Below, piece after piece: positions 30,099-41,001 of a DNA stretch of 64,000 bases. Source of the DNA: Vibrio sonorensis (GTDB taxonomy: Bacteria > Pseudomonadota > Gammaproteobacteria > Enterobacterales > Vibrionaceae); the NCBI RefSeq assembly GCF_001854765.1, contig NZ_LJJE01000027.1, positions 1 through 64,000 on the forward strand. The letters run 5' to 3'. The position numbers and the translations under genes are program-made. Position 1 is the stretch's first letter. Every line of letters starts with the position of its first letter. The notes under the pieces were generated by a model. It was not told where the DNA came from and did not search any database. It worked only from the letters and a program-made list of their open reading frames with translations.

Positions 30099-31034
30099 AT
30101 GATGATGACGAACACGCTGTACAAAAAGCATATTATCTCTATACCCGAGCTTTCACGCCAAGAGCTGGAGCTTATTGTCAAAACCGCTGGTGAACTAAAA
30201 TCTACCCCAAAGCCAGAGCTGATTAAAAACAAAGTGGTTGCCAGCTGTTTCTTTGAACCTTCTACTCGTACTCGTCTCTCATTTGAAACCGCCATTCAAC
30301 GCATTGGTGGTGATGTGATTGGCTTTGACAGCGGCGGTAACACGTCGCTAGCCAAAAAAGGTGAGACTTTAGCGGATTCGGTGCAAGTCATCTCTTCTTA
30401 CGTAGATGCCTTTGTTATGCGTCACCCACAAGAAGGGGCTGCAAGACTTGCCTCCGAATTTTCTAACGGCGTTCCTGTCATCAATGCGGGTGACGGTGCT
30501 AATCAACACCCAACTCAAACCCTACTGGATCTGTTCTCTATCGCAGAAACTCAAGGCCGTTTGGATGAGCTTAACGTGGCGTTTGTCGGCGACCTAAAAT
30601 ACGGCAGAACCGTGCACTCACTAACGCAAGCCTTAGCCAAGTTTACCAAAGTGCGTTTTTTCTTTATCGCCCCTGAAGCACTCGCTATGCCCGAGTACAT
30701 TTGTGAAGAACTCGACGAGGCCGGCATCGAATATAGCTTGCACACTGATATGGAAGAGGTGATTCCTCACCTAGATATTCTGTATATGACGCGCGTTCAA
30801 AAAGAGCGTTTTGATGAGTCTGAGTACGCGCATATTAAGTCTGCATACATACTTACTGCAGCCCTGCTAAAAGACGCCAAAGAAAACCTAAAGGTGCTTC
30901 ACCCTCTGCCTCGTGTCGATGAAATTACTACGGATGTCGATAAAACCCCATATGCCTATTACTTTGAGCAAGCAGAAAACGGCGTTTATGCACGAGAAGC
31001 TTTGCTTGCATTAGTTCTAAATGAAACGCTGTAA
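30099..31034 (+). CDS. pyrB: Aspartate carbamoyltransferase catalytic subunit
   Basis: Second step of pyrimidine synthesis: carbamoyl phosphate plus aspartate gives carbamoyl aspartate. The 311-residue product has [15 protein letters not shown] (carbamoyl-phosphate site), [16 protein letters not shown], the aspartate loop and [11 protein letters not shown]. Forms the c6r6 holoenzyme with PyrI, encoded 16 bases downstream. The chosen ATG at 30099 may be one codon late or early, since ATGATGATG precedes it. Controlled by the upstream PyrL attenuator. Confidence 0.96.
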   Translation: MMMTNTLYKKHIISIPELSRQELELIVKTAGELKSTPKPELIKNKVVASCFFEPSTRTRLSFETAIQRIGGDVIGFDSGGNTSLAKKGETLADSVQVISSYVDAFVMRHPQEGAARLASEFSNGVPVINAGDGANQHPTQTLLDLFSIAETQGRLDELNVAFVGDLKYGRTVHSLTQALAKFTKVRFFFIAPEALAMPEYICEELDEAGIEYSLHTDMEEVIPHLDILYMTRVQKERFDESEYAHIKSAYILTAALLKDAKENLKVLHPLPRVDEITTDVDKTPYAYYFEQAENGVYAREALLALVLNETL

Positions 31035-31050
31035 CTGGGAGAGAAAAAAG

Positions 31051-31512
31051 ATGTCAAAAGAAACTCAACTTCAAGTAGAAGCCATCTGCAACGGCACGGT
31101 AATCGACCACATCCCAGCTCAAATTGGTATCAAAGTCCTCAAACTTTTTGATATGCACCGCTCTGAGCAGAAAGTGACTATTGGGTTAAATCTTCCTTCG
31201 TCGGCACTGGGCCACAAAGACCTTCTCAAAATAGAAAATGTATTTATTAGTGAAGAACAAGCGAGCAAACTTGCCCTTTATGCACCACATGCGACGGTAA
31301 ACCAAATCGAAGACTACAAGGTAGTTAAAAAGCTACCTTTAGAACTGCCTGATCAGGTAAACAATGTCTTCGCTTGTCCTAACACCAACTGCATCACTCA
31401 TGATGAGCCAGTAGAAAGTAGCTTTAAAGTGTTTGAGAAAAATGATGATATTCGCCTCAAGTGTAAATATTGCGAAAAAGTGTTTTCTAGAGAAGTAGTG
31501 ACAGAGCGTTAG
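31051..31512 (+). CDS. pyrI: Aspartate carbamoyltransferase regulatory subunit
   Basis: Allosteric subunit that binds ATP/CTP/UTP and carries a structural zinc. The 153-residue product from the ATG at 31051 ([20 protein letters not shown]) has the N-terminal nucleotide domain and the four zinc cysteines in CPNTNC and [10 protein letters not shown] longer in-frame start overlapping pyrB exists at 31021, but AGAGAAAAAAG before the ATG at 31051 and family length favour the latter. Confidence 0.95.
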   Translation: MSKETQLQVEAICNGTVIDHIPAQIGIKVLKLFDMHRSEQKVTIGLNLPSSALGHKDLLKIENVFISEEQASKLALYAPHATVNQIEDYKVVKKLPLELPDQVNNVFACPNTNCITHDEPVESSFKVFEKNDDIRLKCKYCEKVFSREVVTER

Positions 31513-31670
31513 TGACATTTCGCCGTTACAATTAGACTCGGCTTATGGATACTTCAGGCGCCCATTACGGCGTCTGGAATACTTAGCACCTCTGTGGATT
31601 ATTGCTTTACGGCACACGAGTTTATCGGCACACTGATCCCTTCAACTCTCTAATAACAATGGAACTGAAA

Positions 31671-32060
31671 ATGACTAAAGTCCTTCATACTGATGCTGCT
31701 CCTGCTGCTATTGGCCCGTATATTCAAGGTGTTGACTTGGGTAACATGGTACTCACCTCTGGCCAGATCCCTGTCGACCCTGCTACTGGTGAAGTTTCTG
31801 AAGATATCGCTCAACAAGCTCGTCAGTCTCTAGAAAATGTAAAGGCGGTGGTTGAATCTTCCGGTCTAACGGTTGCCGATATTGTTAAAATGACGGTATT
31901 TGTTAAAGACCTCAACGACTTCGGCACGGTAAACGACGTATATGGCAAGTTCTTTGATGAGCACCAAGTAGCCAACTACCCTGCGCGCTCTTGTGTTGAA
32001 GTGGCCCGTTTACCTAAAGATGTAGGTATTGAAATTGAAGCCATTGCGGTTCGCAAATAG
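31671..32060 (+). CDS. ridA: Reactive intermediate/imine deaminase RidA
   Basis: Hydrolyses enamine/imine intermediates from PLP enzymes such as threonine dehydratase, protecting other enzymes. From ATG at 31671 the product is 129 residues: TKVLHTDAAPAAIGPYIQG, LTSGQIPVDPATGEV, MTVFVKDLNDFGTVNDVY, and the signature PARSCVEVARLPKDVGIEIEA with the catalytic Arg. Follows pyrBI, the conserved order in many gammaproteobacteria, and shares a terminator with convergent djlA. Confidence 0.95.
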   Translation: MTKVLHTDAAPAAIGPYIQGVDLGNMVLTSGQIPVDPATGEVSEDIAQQARQSLENVKAVVESSGLTVADIVKMTVFVKDLNDFGTVNDVYGKFFDEHQVANYPARSCVEVARLPKDVGIEIEAIAVRK

Positions 32061-32077
32061 ACTAGGCTTAAAAGAAT

Positions 32078-32107
32078 AACGGCGAGCTAACTGCTCGCCG
32101 TTTTTTT
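32078..32107. terminator. Bidirectional terminator between ridA and djlA
   Basis: AACGGCGAGC-TAACT-GCTCGCCGTTTTTTT between the convergent genes; the right edge touches the djlA stop (32106). Confidence 0.85.
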
Positions 32108-32972
32108 ACTTAAAACCTTTGACCTTTTTAATTAGGTCGTATGCATTTTGTATCTCTTGTGACTTTTCTTTTGCCACGTTCATCATCTCTGGCGGTAGAC
32201 CTTTCGCCATCAGTTTATCTGGGTGGTGTTCATTCATAAGTTTGCGATAAGCACGCTTTACCGTCTTACCATCTGCACCTTCTTCAACGCCCAGTACCTC
32301 ATAGGCATCTGATAACTGATTCCCTTGCGCTGCTTGCTGCCACCCTGATGACTGGTGTGACCCAGAATGGTGTTGGCTGGAAGCACCTCCAAAGCCACCT
32401 TGTCGCTGGAAGCGAAAGGCCGCTTCTTGCATTCTCAACCTTTGCTCTAGCTGATCTGAAGAAAAACCTAACCCCCGCGCAATGCGGTGCAATACGTTTC
32501 TTTCGCTTGGGTGAATATCTCCATCGGCAAAGGCCGCAGAAATTTGCAGTTCTAAGAAAAACTGCAATAAATCAAAGCGTCCACCAGTGGAAATTTTTAC
32601 CCGTTCAAGTATTTCATCCAACGGAAAATCCGAACTCTTTCCTTCGCGAAATGCCTCTTGCGCCGCTTTGCGTTGCTCTCCATGAAGGTTCATTCTATCC
32701 ATCATAGTGATGGCCAAAGCTATCTCTTCTTTGGTGACTTTCCCTTTTGCCTTAGCAACATGCCCCATTACTGCAAACGCAGATTTAAAAAATTCTTCCT
32801 GTTTTTCACTTTGGCTTGGCCCAGCCCCAAAAGTACCAGTATTAAAACCAGCCTGACTTAGTCGACGGGCTTTATCAAACTGATGCCCAAGGAATAATCC
32901 AAACAGGGCACCCAGTGGGCCTCCGAATAAAAAACCAAAAAATAGGCCAAGAATTTTGCCAAAAATATGCAT
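32106..32972 (-). CDS. djlA: Membrane-anchored DnaK co-chaperone DjlA
   Basis: Type III J-protein on the cytoplasmic face of the inner membrane; stimulates DnaK and, in E. coli, activates the Rcs pathway when overproduced. The 288-residue product has an N-terminal Gly-rich membrane anchor (GKILGLFFGFLFGGPLGALFG), a central TerB-like helical domain (FAVMGHVAKAKGKVTKEEI), a Gly/Gln/Ser-rich linker (about residues 195-215) and a C-terminal J domain ending NAYDLIKKVKGFK with the essential HPD in NEHHPDKLMAKG. Divergent from lptD, the usual gammaproteobacterial arrangement. Confidence 0.95.
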   Translation of the reverse strand: MHIFGKILGLFFGFLFGGPLGALFGLFLGHQFDKARRLSQAGFNTGTFGAGPSQSEKQEEFFKSAFAVMGHVAKAKGKVTKEEIALAITMMDRMNLHGEQRKAAQEAFREGKSSDFPLDEILERVKISTGGRFDLLQFFLELQISAAFADGDIHPSERNVLHRIARGLGFSSDQLEQRLRMQEAAFRFQRQGGFGGASSQHHSGSHQSSGWQQAAQGNQLSDAYEVLGVEEGADGKTVKRAYRKLMNEHHPDKLMAKGLPPEMMNVAKEKSQEIQNAYDLIKKVKGFK

Positions 32973-33121
32973 TATGTGCTCTCAATCTATGAATTTTTAC
33001 ATCCACTTGCGGTCTTATAGTGCCGTAAGGGTTAATTTCATTTATGATAAAGGCCGTTTTATAGAAGCTCTGGTCTTTATCATGACCGGATATATCAAGT
33101 TAAACAGGATAGTAAAACTCG

Positions 33122-35431
33122 ATGTCACGTTTTCCTCGCTCCTTGCTGGCTGCCTCAATTAGTGCCGCTTTATTTGTGCCTCAGACTCAAGCAGAAGCTT
33201 TAAAAGACAACATCCTAGACGATAGTGTGCAGGAACTGCCCGCTATAGATCAATGTTTGATTAACGAGCCTACCGCTGATAATCCGAACCAACTGCCGAT
33301 TAACGTTGAGGCTGACTCTCTAGAAGCCATCAATGGTGATAAGGCGACATACAGCGGAAGTGTTATTGTTACACAGGGCAAGAAGCGATTAGAAGCGGAT
33401 ACTGTGACCATGCACCAAGAAGAGAACATTGCCGTTGCAGAAGGCAACGTTCGCTTTAGTGATGGGGAACTTAAATCCGTTTCCGATAAAGCCACCCACA
33501 ACATGACAACCGAAGAAGTACAGTTAGAAAACACTGACTACGAGTTTTTGTGTGCGCCTGGACGAGGAGATGCGGTTTACATAGCGAAAACAGGCAAAGC
33601 TATGTACGAGATCGAAGACGGTACTATTACTTCTTGTCCCGAAGACAACAATGCGTGGCGTATGAGTGCCACCAGCATTGAAATCGATCAAAACGAAGAA
33701 GAGGCGACCCTCTACAACCCTCGTTTTGAAATTCAAAACATTCCTGTTTTTTATCTACCTTACCTAGTCGTGCCAATTGGAGATACCAGAAAAACCGGTT
33801 TTCTATACCCCACGGTTTCCTATGGCACTAGAGACGGTTTTCAAGTTGAGGTTCCCGTTTACTGGAACTTAGCGCCAAATTACGATCTCGAAACCACGTT
33901 CAAGCACATGCAAGAACGCGGACTGCAGGTAGACAATAAATTTAGATATCTAACCGCTTTGGGCGAAGGGTCTATAGATGTCGAGTATTTAGTTGACGAT
34001 CAAAAGCACACTGACAAAGGCAAGCGCTGGGGTATGCAATACCAGCACGACGGTATTTACAGAGACAACTGGAAGTTTGAAGTCGATTACTCAAAAGTTA
34101 GTGACGTCGAGTATTTTTCTGATGTTAGCTCAAATATTGGTAATCGAGAAGATGGTCAGCTAGTTCAGGAAGGAAAAGTATCTTACCGAGCAAACTCTTG
34201 GGACGCTTCGCTGTTAACGAGAGATTTTCAGGTATTGACCAAAGCCGGAAATATGCCTTATCGCTTATTACCTCAGCTTGAGTTTAACTATTACGCTCCA
34301 CGAGTGTTAAGCCACTTAGATTTTGATGTTAAAAGCCACGTCTCCGTATTTGACACCGATGATGGCAAAAAACCATCAGCAACACGTGTCCATGTAGAGC
34401 CTGGGATAGCTCTTCCTCTTGGCTCCACGTGGGGAACTTGGACGACAGAAACTCGTTTACTGGGTACTTACTATCAGCAAGATTTAGATAATATCGATCT
34501 TACAAGTTCGGCGTATGATGACTTTAATCTTCAAGAGACCACTTCCCGAGTCATTCCCGAGTTTAGAACTCACGCAGGCATAGTACTAGAGCGCGACACG
34601 GTAATCTTTAGTGACTACAGGCAGACACTTGAACCTCAAGTACAGTACCTATACGTACCAGAGAAAGATCAAAGCGAAATCTATCTGTATGACACCACTC
34701 TGTTGCAATCTGATTATTACGGACTGTTTAGGAGCCGCAAGTACAGTGGGGTAGATAGAATCGCCGCTGCGAACCAGTTTAGCTATGGCGCCTCAACGCG
34801 ATTTTTTGATGATGAGTACAAAGAAAGGTTAAATATCTCATTTGGCCAAATTTTTTACTTGGACAAGAAACACAAGAGCCAATCTGAATTTGATAAGTCA
34901 GAAGAGAACACCAACTACTCAGCGTGGGCTGTAGAGATGGACTTCAACTTTAACGACTATCTATTCTATCACGGTGGCGTCCAGTACGATGTAGATAGTA
35001 GTGATCTACAACTTGGTAACAGTACGCTTGAATACAAGTTTAATAGAGGCTATATCCAAGCTAACTATCGCTATGTGACCAAAGAGTATATTGAAGAGAC
35101 GGTAAACTTCGATACCAGTTCAATCACGAAAGAAGGTATTTCCCAGTCTGGCATTTTGGCTTCTTATCGTTTAACTAACAAATGGCATGCAAGGGGCCAG
35201 TACTTCTATGACCACACATTAGATGAAGCACTGGAGTGGTTAGCAGCTCTTAATTACACCTCCGATTGCTGGTATATCGGCTTTACCTACAGCAAACAGC
35301 TTAAAGAGTGGGAGGGTGATTATATTAATACATCTTCCGCAGTGCCGGTATACGAGAACAACTTTAGCTTAAACTTCGGAATAATAGGGTTTGGTACCAA
35401 TATTGGGGCAGGTTCAGCATGGCTGAGTTAG
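33122..35431 (+). CDS. lptD: LPS-assembly outer-membrane protein LptD
   Basis: Outer-membrane beta-barrel that, with LptE, inserts LPS into the outer leaflet. The 769-residue product has a signal peptide ([20 protein letters not shown], cleavage after TQAEA), an N-terminal OstA/LptA-like jellyroll with [19 protein letters not shown], then a long barrel with alternating aromatic strands, ending [20 protein letters not shown]. Cys residues near the mature N-terminus (DQCL), at YEFLCAPGR and SCPEDN and late (SDCWYIG) fit the disulfide pattern of LptD. Head of lptD-surA-pdxA-rsmA-apaGH. Confidence 0.96.
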   Translation: MSRFPRSLLAASISAALFVPQTQAEALKDNILDDSVQELPAIDQCLINEPTADNPNQLPINVEADSLEAINGDKATYSGSVIVTQGKKRLEADTVTMHQEENIAVAEGNVRFSDGELKSVSDKATHNMTTEEVQLENTDYEFLCAPGRGDAVYIAKTGKAMYEIEDGTITSCPEDNNAWRMSATSIEIDQNEEEATLYNPRFEIQNIPVFYLPYLVVPIGDTRKTGFLYPTVSYGTRDGFQVEVPVYWNLAPNYDLETTFKHMQERGLQVDNKFRYLTALGEGSIDVEYLVDDQKHTDKGKRWGMQYQHDGIYRDNWKFEVDYSKVSDVEYFSDVSSNIGNREDGQLVQEGKVSYRANSWDASLLTRDFQVLTKAGNMPYRLLPQLEFNYYAPRVLSHLDFDVKSHVSVFDTDDGKKPSATRVHVEPGIALPLGSTWGTWTTETRLLGTYYQQDLDNIDLTSSAYDDFNLQETTSRVIPEFRTHAGIVLERDTVIFSDYRQTLEPQVQYLYVPEKDQSEIYLYDTTLLQSDYYGLFRSRKYSGVDRIAAANQFSYGASTRFFDDEYKERLNISFGQIFYLDKKHKSQSEFDKSEENTNYSAWAVEMDFNFNDYLFYHGGVQYDVDSSDLQLGNSTLEYKFNRGYIQANYRYVTKEYIEETVNFDTSSITKEGISQSGILASYRLTNKWHARGQYFYDHTLDEALEWLAALNYTSDCWYIGFTYSKQLKEWEGDYINTSSAVPVYENNFSLNFGIIGFGTNIGAGSAWLS

Positions 35432-35526
35432 ATAATGCGGATAACTCTTTGGGTTACGGCCGTCCATTTTTCCTAAACAACTAATTAATACTGATTGCAC
35501 GACTGCAATTATTTACAGGGTAAGAT

Positions 35527-36822
35527 ATGAATTGGTATAAAAATTTAATCTTGGGTTTACTCGCTATTACATCAGCGTTTTATGCAGTTGCAGCACCTAA
35601 ACCTTTGGACAAAGTCGCTGTTATCGTCAACAGCGGTGTTGTACTTCAAAGTGACATTGATTCAGCTATCTCAACTTTAAAGCTCAATGCAAAAAAGAAC
35701 GGTGCAGAGTTACCGAGTTACGATGTACTCAAGCAGCAAGTGAAAGAGAAACTGATCGTAGATACTATTCAGCAACAAGAAGCTGAACGTCTGGGAATTC
35801 GCATTGACGATAACAGGCTCAACACTGCTATAGAAGAGATCGCAAAGAACAACGAGAAGAGCATAGAACAGCTGCGTGAAACCATCTCTCAGGAGGGTCT
35901 AAGTTACGCAGAGTTCCGCGAGCAAATTCGTCGAGAAATCGCCGCCAGTGAAGCGCGTAACGCCTTAGTTCGCCAGCGAATCAATATTTTGCCAGCCGAA
36001 GTGGAAAACTTGGCTGAAGTTTTGGCTCAAGAGACAAGCGCAACGGTTCAATACAAAGTTTCGCACATTCAATTGCGCGTTGAGAATGAAGAACAAAAAG
36101 CAGAAGTTGAAAAGTTGGCTAACCTTTTAGTTCGCAAGTTAGGTGAAGGAGCGGACATTGCCACAATGGCTTACACCTACTCTAAAGGCCCAAAAGCGTT
36201 AGAAGGCGGTGATTGGGGCTGGATGCGTAAAGAAGAGATGCCGACGATCTTCGCAGACCAAATTAAGCTAGAGCAAAAAGGCACTGTTATTGGCCCATTC
36301 CGCAGTGGTGTTGGTTTCCATATTCTTAAAATTACTGACGTAAAAGGCCTTGATACCATTGCAGTCACTGAAGTCAATGCTCGTCATATTTTGATTAAAC
36401 CAACGGTCATCCTCAGTGATGAAGGCGTTAAAAAAGAGCTGCTTGATATTACCAAACGCATTCAAGATGGCGAAGCCACCTTTGGAGAAATGGCACAGCG
36501 TTACAGCCAAGATCCAGGTTCAGCCGCGCAAGACGGAGAATTGGGCTACCAGACCTCTGATCTTTATGTTCCAGAATTTAAACACCAAGTTGATACGCTA
36601 CCTAAGCGTCAAATCAGTGAGCCGTTTAAAACCGTCCACGGTTGGCACATTGTCGAAGTCATCGATCGCAGAGAAGTAGACCGAACCGATTCAGCAATGA
36701 AAAATCGCGCTTACAGAATACTCTTTAATCGCAAGTTCAACGAAGAAGCGAGTGCATGGCTGCAAGAGATCCGTGCCGCAGCTTACGTAGAAGTCTTAGA
36801 CGAGGAGTCAGATGTCAACTAA
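35527..36822 (+). CDS. surA: Periplasmic chaperone and peptidyl-prolyl isomerase SurA
   Basis: Escorts outer-membrane proteins, including LptD, to the Bam complex. The 431-residue product has a signal peptide ending AVAAPKPLD, the SurA N-terminal domain ([18 protein letters not shown]) and two parvulin domains ([14 protein letters not shown] ... [28 protein letters not shown] ... [16 protein letters not shown]), and a C-terminal strand. Overlaps pdxA by 11 bases (GATGTCAACTAA holds pdxA's ATG and surA's TAA). Confidence 0.96.
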   Translation: MNWYKNLILGLLAITSAFYAVAAPKPLDKVAVIVNSGVVLQSDIDSAISTLKLNAKKNGAELPSYDVLKQQVKEKLIVDTIQQQEAERLGIRIDDNRLNTAIEEIAKNNEKSIEQLRETISQEGLSYAEFREQIRREIAASEARNALVRQRINILPAEVENLAEVLAQETSATVQYKVSHIQLRVENEEQKAEVEKLANLLVRKLGEGADIATMAYTYSKGPKALEGGDWGWMRKEEMPTIFADQIKLEQKGTVIGPFRSGVGFHILKITDVKGLDTIAVTEVNARHILIKPTVILSDEGVKKELLDITKRIQDGEATFGEMAQRYSQDPGSAAQDGELGYQTSDLYVPEFKHQVDTLPKRQISEPFKTVHGWHIVEVIDRREVDRTDSAMKNRAYRILFNRKFNEEASAWLQEIRAAAYVEVLDEESDVN

Positions 36823-37804
36823 ACGCATAGTGGTGACTGCCGGTGAGCCGGCAGGCATCGGTCCAGATTTAGTTCTCGCACTTGCGGAGCAAAACTGGCC
36901 TCATCAAATTGTCGTCTGTGCAGATAAGTCTTTGATTGCCGAGCGTGCCAAGCAGCTCGGCATTGTCGTTTCATTGGAGCAATACAAGCCGGACACTCCT
37001 TTGCAGCCCCAACAACAAGGCACCCTACTGATAGACCACATCCCACTCGTTGAACCAGCAGTAGCGGGGGAACTCAACGAAGCAAATAGCCACTATGTGT
37101 TAAAAACACTAGAAAGAGCAGCGATAGGCTGTATGAATGGTGAGTTTGATGCTATTGTCACCGGCCCAGTGCACAAAGGGGTGATTAACCGAGCTGGTGT
37201 TGCCTTCAGTGGACATACGGAGTTTTTTGCTGAAAAGTCCAACACCCCTCTAGTGGTGATGATGTTAGCTACTGAAGGACTAAGAGTAGCCTTAGTCACC
37301 ACGCATATACCTCTAGCGTATGTTTCTAAGGCTGTTACGTCGGAGAGGCTAGAAAGTATCGTAGAGATACTGCATCGAGATTTAGTGGTTAAATTTGGTA
37401 TAACTTCGCCTAAAATCTATGTGTGTGGTCTAAATCCGCACGCTGGAGAAGATGGTTGTTTGGGTATGGAAGAGATAGAAACCATTACTCCGACACTAGC
37501 TCGTATTAGAGAAGAAAAGGGCTTTGACTTAATTGGCCCTTTACCCGCAGACACCATTTTCAATGAAAAATACCTACAGGAAGCTGACGCGGTACTCGGA
37601 ATGTACCACGATCAGGTACTTCCTGTATTAAAATATAAAGGATTCGGCCGCTCAGTGAATATTACGCTGGGATTACCGTTTATCAGAACATCTGTTGACC
37701 ACGGTACAGCGCTAGATTTGGCTGGAACGGGGGAAGCAGATACAGGGAGCTTTAGCACCGCACTTGCTCATGCAGTAGAGCTTGTTGATAAAAAATCGAA
37801 ATAA
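36812..37804 (+). CDS. pdxA: 4-hydroxythreonine-4-phosphate dehydrogenase
   Basis: NAD-dependent step in DXP-dependent pyridoxal phosphate synthesis. The 330-residue product has [39 protein letters not shown] (metal His), LNPHAGEDG (metal His) and [21 protein letters not shown] (metal His), and [15 protein letters not shown]. Starts inside the end of surA, so translation is likely coupled; rsmA follows after 13 bases. Confidence 0.96.
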   Translation: MSTKRIVVTAGEPAGIGPDLVLALAEQNWPHQIVVCADKSLIAERAKQLGIVVSLEQYKPDTPLQPQQQGTLLIDHIPLVEPAVAGELNEANSHYVLKTLERAAIGCMNGEFDAIVTGPVHKGVINRAGVAFSGHTEFFAEKSNTPLVVMMLATEGLRVALVTTHIPLAYVSKAVTSERLESIVEILHRDLVVKFGITSPKIYVCGLNPHAGEDGCLGMEEIETITPTLARIREEKGFDLIGPLPADTIFNEKYLQEADAVLGMYHDQVLPVLKYKGFGRSVNITLGLPFIRTSVDHGTALDLAGTGEADTGSFSTALAHAVELVDKKSK

Positions 37805-37817
37805 TCTTGAGAGAACT

Positions 37818-38645
37818 ATGAGAAACGATGTCCATTTAGGACACAAAGCGCGTAAGCGTTTTGGTCAAAACTTCCTGAACGACCCATATATTATCGATGG
37901 CATTGTCTCATCGATAAACCCAAGACCAGGCCAAAACCTAGTAGAAATAGGCCCAGGCCTTGGTGCAATCACTGAGCCTGTAGGTAAAGAAGTCGATAAG
38001 TTTACTGTTATTGAGCTTGACCGAGACTTGGCAGAACGCTTGCGCAATCACCCAGAGTTGGGAGAAAAGCTAACCATACACGAAGGTGATGCGATGCGCT
38101 TCGACTTCGCCCAACTGGTTAAGCCAAACAACAAACTGCGTATATTCGGTAACCTGCCGTACAATATTTCGACCCCTTTAATGTTTCATCTTTTTGAATT
38201 CCATAAAGATATTCAAGACATGCACTTTATGCTTCAAAAGGAAGTGGTCAATCGCTTATCAGCGGGCCCTGGTAGTAAAGCATATGGTCGCCTAACGGTC
38301 ATGGCGCAATACTACTGTAAAGTGGTACCAGTACTAGAAGTGCCACCTACCGCTTTTGTACCGCCACCAAAAGTCGACTCTGCGGTTGTACGCCTTGTCC
38401 CTTACGAAGAGCTGCCGCACCCAGCAACTAGCCTAAAGTGGCTGGATCGCGTATGTAGAGAAGGCTTTAACCAAAGACGTAAAACCGTTAGAAACTGTTA
38501 TAAAGGTTTGCTCTCAGTAGAAACCTTAGAAAAGTTGGGTATCAACCCGACAATTCGCCCAGAGAACTTAACGCTGGAGCAATTTGTTGCCATGGCTAAT
38601 TGCTGGACGCCAAACAAAAATAAGCAGTTAATACGGGAGGGGTAA
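37818..38645 (+). CDS. rsmA: 16S rRNA A1518/A1519 dimethyltransferase RsmA (KsgA)
   Basis: Dimethylates two adjacent adenines in helix 45 of 16S rRNA late in 30S maturation. From the ATG at 37818 ([20 protein letters not shown]) the product is 275 residues with SAM-binding [32 protein letters not shown] and catalytic [16 protein letters not shown] (NLPY motif). An in-frame upstream start at 37782 overlaps pdxA, but GAGAGAAC before 37818 and family alignment favour the shorter form. Confidence 0.96.
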   Translation: MRNDVHLGHKARKRFGQNFLNDPYIIDGIVSSINPRPGQNLVEIGPGLGAITEPVGKEVDKFTVIELDRDLAERLRNHPELGEKLTIHEGDAMRFDFAQLVKPNNKLRIFGNLPYNISTPLMFHLFEFHKDIQDMHFMLQKEVVNRLSAGPGSKAYGRLTVMAQYYCKVVPVLEVPPTAFVPPPKVDSAVVRLVPYEELPHPATSLKWLDRVCREGFNQRRKTVRNCYKGLLSVETLEKLGINPTIRPENLTLEQFVAMANCWTPNKNKQLIREG

Positions 38646-38678
38646 CCCTCCCTTTTGATAGCGACGTAAGGATGAATA

Positions 38679-39059
38679 ATGGATTTCAAAACCCCTTGCA
38701 TCAAAATACAGGTTCACACTCAATACATACGTGAGCAGTCTGAACCTGAGCAAAAACGGTATGTATTTGCCTACATAATAACGATTAAAAATCTAAGTAA
38801 TCAGGACGTACAGCTCACTCGACGAAACTGGTTAATCACTGATGCCAACGGTAAGCAAATGACAGTGGAAGGGGAAGGTGTCGTTGGGCAGCAACCCATC
38901 ATTCACGCCAACGACGAGTACACTTATAACTCTGGAACGGCTTTGGAAACCCCTGTTGGAGTAATGCAGGGCCATTACGTCATGCTTGATTCACATGGTA
39001 ACGAGTTTAAAGCCGAGATCGATCCCTTTAACTTGGCGATTCCCAATATCCTTAACTAA
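38679..39059 (+). CDS. apaG: ApaG protein
   Basis: Small immunoglobulin-like fold protein of unclear function, always near apaH. The 126-residue product matches the family: [55 protein letters not shown] and [17 protein letters not shown]. Between rsmA and apaH as in E. coli; the spacing of 30 bases to the chosen apaH start suggests one transcript. Confidence 0.95.
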   Translation: MDFKTPCIKIQVHTQYIREQSEPEQKRYVFAYIITIKNLSNQDVQLTRRNWLITDANGKQMTVEGEGVVGQQPIIHANDEYTYNSGTALETPVGVMQGHYVMLDSHGNEFKAEIDPFNLAIPNILN

Positions 39060-39089
39060 ATCTACTCGTTGCAGAACCTAGGAGAAAAT

Positions 39090-39896
39090 GTGGCTACCTA
39101 CATCGTCGGTGATATCCAAGGGTGCTTTGATGAGCTCATTTTACTACTCGAAAAAGCCCGCTTTAATCACGATTCAGATCAGCTATACATTGCTGGTGAT
39201 CTTGTTGCTAGAGGTCCAAAGTCTTTAGAAACATTGCGTTTTGCGATGAAGCACAAGGACTCGATACACTGTGTCTTGGGCAACCATGATCTCCACTTAC
39301 TCGCCGTATCTCTCGGAATACACAAAGTAAAAAGCAAAGATAAAACCGCCCCCATCCTCCAAGCAGACGATAGAGAAGCCCTGCTCACTTGGCTAAGGCG
39401 GCAACCTCTTCTTATAGAAAAAGACGATTTTATTATCTGCCACGCTGGCGTTTCACCGCTTTGGGACTTAGAACAAACACGAGAGTCAGCTAAGGAAATT
39501 GAAAGTATCCTATCTAGTGAACGTTGGAACTGGCTTATTGAAAACATGTACGACAATCAACCTGATCAGTGGAGCGATAACCTAACTGGCATAGAGAGAT
39601 ATCGATACATTATCAATGCATTTACTCGCATGCGCTTCTGTTTTCCAGACGGGCGACTCGATATGCAATGCAAGCTGCCACCTACGGAGGTTTCAAAAGA
39701 CGAACTTCTTCCGTGGTTTGAAGTCCCGAACCGAAAGCCAATTGGCAAAACCATACTATTTGGTCACTGGGCCGCATTAGAGGGGTATCACTCCGAAGGA
39801 CTCATAGGATTAGACACCGGATGCGTATGGGGCGGAGAGTTGACTATGATTCGGTGGGAAGATAAGCAAATCTTTACTCAGCCAGCCATCTCTTAA
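39090..39896 (+). CDS. apaH: Bis(5'-nucleosyl)-tetraphosphatase (symmetrical)
   Basis: Hydrolyses Ap4A to two ADP and can remove Np4 caps from RNA. From the GTG at 39090 (VATYIVGDIQGCFDEL) the product is 268 residues with the metallophosphoesterase motifs GDIQGC, GDLVARGP, LGNHDLHLL, CHAGVSP and LFGHWA. The GTG is set by AGGAGA five bases upstream; the longer TTG-initiated frame from 39069 contains this Shine-Dalgarno and is unlikely. Ends the lptD-apaH run, before a strong terminator. Confidence 0.95.
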   Translation: MATYIVGDIQGCFDELILLLEKARFNHDSDQLYIAGDLVARGPKSLETLRFAMKHKDSIHCVLGNHDLHLLAVSLGIHKVKSKDKTAPILQADDREALLTWLRRQPLLIEKDDFIICHAGVSPLWDLEQTRESAKEIESILSSERWNWLIENMYDNQPDQWSDNLTGIERYRYIINAFTRMRFCFPDGRLDMQCKLPPTEVSKDELLPWFEVPNRKPIGKTILFGHWAALEGYHSEGLIGLDTGCVWGGELTMIRWEDKQIFTQPAIS

Positions 39897-39901
39897 CACA
39901 T

Positions 39902-39930
39902 GAGCCTAGCACCCGCTAGGCTCTTTTTTT
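39902..39930 (+). terminator. Terminator after apaH
   Basis: GAGCCTAGC-ACCC-GCTAGGCTC followed by seven T, five bases past the apaH stop. Confidence 0.9.
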
Positions 39931-40005
39931 ACTCCAATAACTCATATTTATCACTTCAATTCTTGCCCTGTTTGTTGAGAAAAAAATCAATCAACACGAT
40001 GTTCT

Positions 40006-40023
40006 ACGTGATCAAATGCACGT
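40006..40023. promoter_or_regulatory. Candidate CRP site upstream of murQ
   Basis: ACGTGATCAAATGCACGT resembles a CRP site (TGTGA-N6-TCACA), matching about four and three bases of the half-sites. CRP control would suit a PTS sugar operon and is known for E. coli murQP. Confidence 0.4.
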
Positions 40024-40033
40024 AATTCGCTCA

Positions 40034-40062
40034 AATTAATTGTCGGGTCTCGACAATTAATT
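40034..40062. promoter_or_regulatory. Candidate MurR operator: 12-bp-arm inverted repeat
   Basis: Perfect inverted repeat: AATTAATTGTCG, five bases, then CGACAATTAATT, 36 bases before the murQ ATG. A further half-site TGTCGA follows at 40073. Location in the murQ promoter and a MurR-type regulator gene three genes downstream make MurR the likely ligand-responsive binder (inference). Confidence 0.7.
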
Positions 40063-40097
40063 ATTATTTAAATGTCGAATATCAACAGAGAAAGAAT

Positions 40098-41000
40098 ATG
40101 AGTGAGTTATCCTCCACTATCCAAAAAGAGCAGAACCCTGAAACAAATGGGTTATCAGAACTACCTACAATCGAAATACTCAAGCTACTTAATAGCCATG
40201 ATCAAAGTGTACCTGCCGCGATTGCTCAGGTACTTCCAGATGTGCTTGCCGCCGTTAAGATCATTGCAGAGCAATTGAAGCAAGGAGGACGCTTATTTTA
40301 CGTCGGAGCAGGAACCAGCGGCCGACTTGGTGTATTGGACTCGGCTGAATGCCCCCCTACTTTCGGAACCGACCCTTCAATAGTTCAAGCTGTGATTGCT
40401 GGGGGCTTAGATGCCATGCTAGCCGCAGTAGAAAACATTGAAGATTGCACCAAGTCTGGCCCTCTCGAATTGGAGACGCGTCAGCTATCGCATCTTGATG
40501 TTGTTCTTGGTATTGCCGCCAGTGGCCGTACGCCTTTTGTCGTATCTTCACTTGAGTACGCACGAAAAATGGGCGCTAAGACCATCGCACTAAGCACTCG
40601 TGGTGAAGGTATCATTTCTGCACTTGCCGATGTTTCTATTGCTCCGGATGTAGGCGCCGAAGTACTTGCTGGATCAACACGAATGAAAAGTGGTTCTGCG
40701 CAAAAAATGCTACTTGGGATGATTAGCACCACCGTCATGATCCAATTGGGAAAAGTTCACGGAAACTTGATGGTTGACGTAAAAGCGACCAACGAAAAAT
40801 TGCGGATCCGTGCACAACATATGGTGAGCACCATTTGCCAAGTTGAGCAGAAGGATGCAGAAGTACTTTTGGACTCTGTAGAGTACAATGTCCGTGCAGC
40901 AGTCCTACTGCACAGTTTGGATATTACGTCTTCTCAAGCAATGACTATCGCATCACAACCATTCTGCTCATTGAACCAACAACTGCTGCAAGGAATATAG
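40098..41000 (+). CDS. murQ: N-acetylmuramic acid 6-phosphate etherase
   Basis: Cleaves the lactyl ether of MurNAc-6-P to GlcNAc-6-P and D-lactate in cell-wall sugar recycling. The 300-residue product carries a SIS domain: GGRLFYVGAGTSGRLGVLDSAECPPTFG (with the catalytic Glu) and GIAASGRTPFVV, TIALSTRGEG, EVLAGSTRMKSGSAQKM, and the C-terminal helical tail. Start ATG at 40098 behind AGAGAAAGAAT. First gene of murQ-murP-murR; murP begins one base after its stop. Confidence 0.96.
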   Translation: MSELSSTIQKEQNPETNGLSELPTIEILKLLNSHDQSVPAAIAQVLPDVLAAVKIIAEQLKQGGRLFYVGAGTSGRLGVLDSAECPPTFGTDPSIVQAVIAGGLDAMLAAVENIEDCTKSGPLELETRQLSHLDVVLGIAASGRTPFVVSSLEYARKMGAKTIALSTRGEGIISALADVSIAPDVGAEVLAGSTRMKSGSAQKMLLGMISTTVMIQLGKVHGNLMVDVKATNEKLRIRAQHMVSTICQVEQKDAEVLLDSVEYNVRAAVLLHSLDITSSQAMTIASQPFCSLNQQLLQGI

Positions 41001-41001
41001 T

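Noticed and set aside
33250..33534. Antisense frames inside lptD and other long genes
   Set aside because: Shadows of the real coding strand without ribosome-binding sites or recognisable products.
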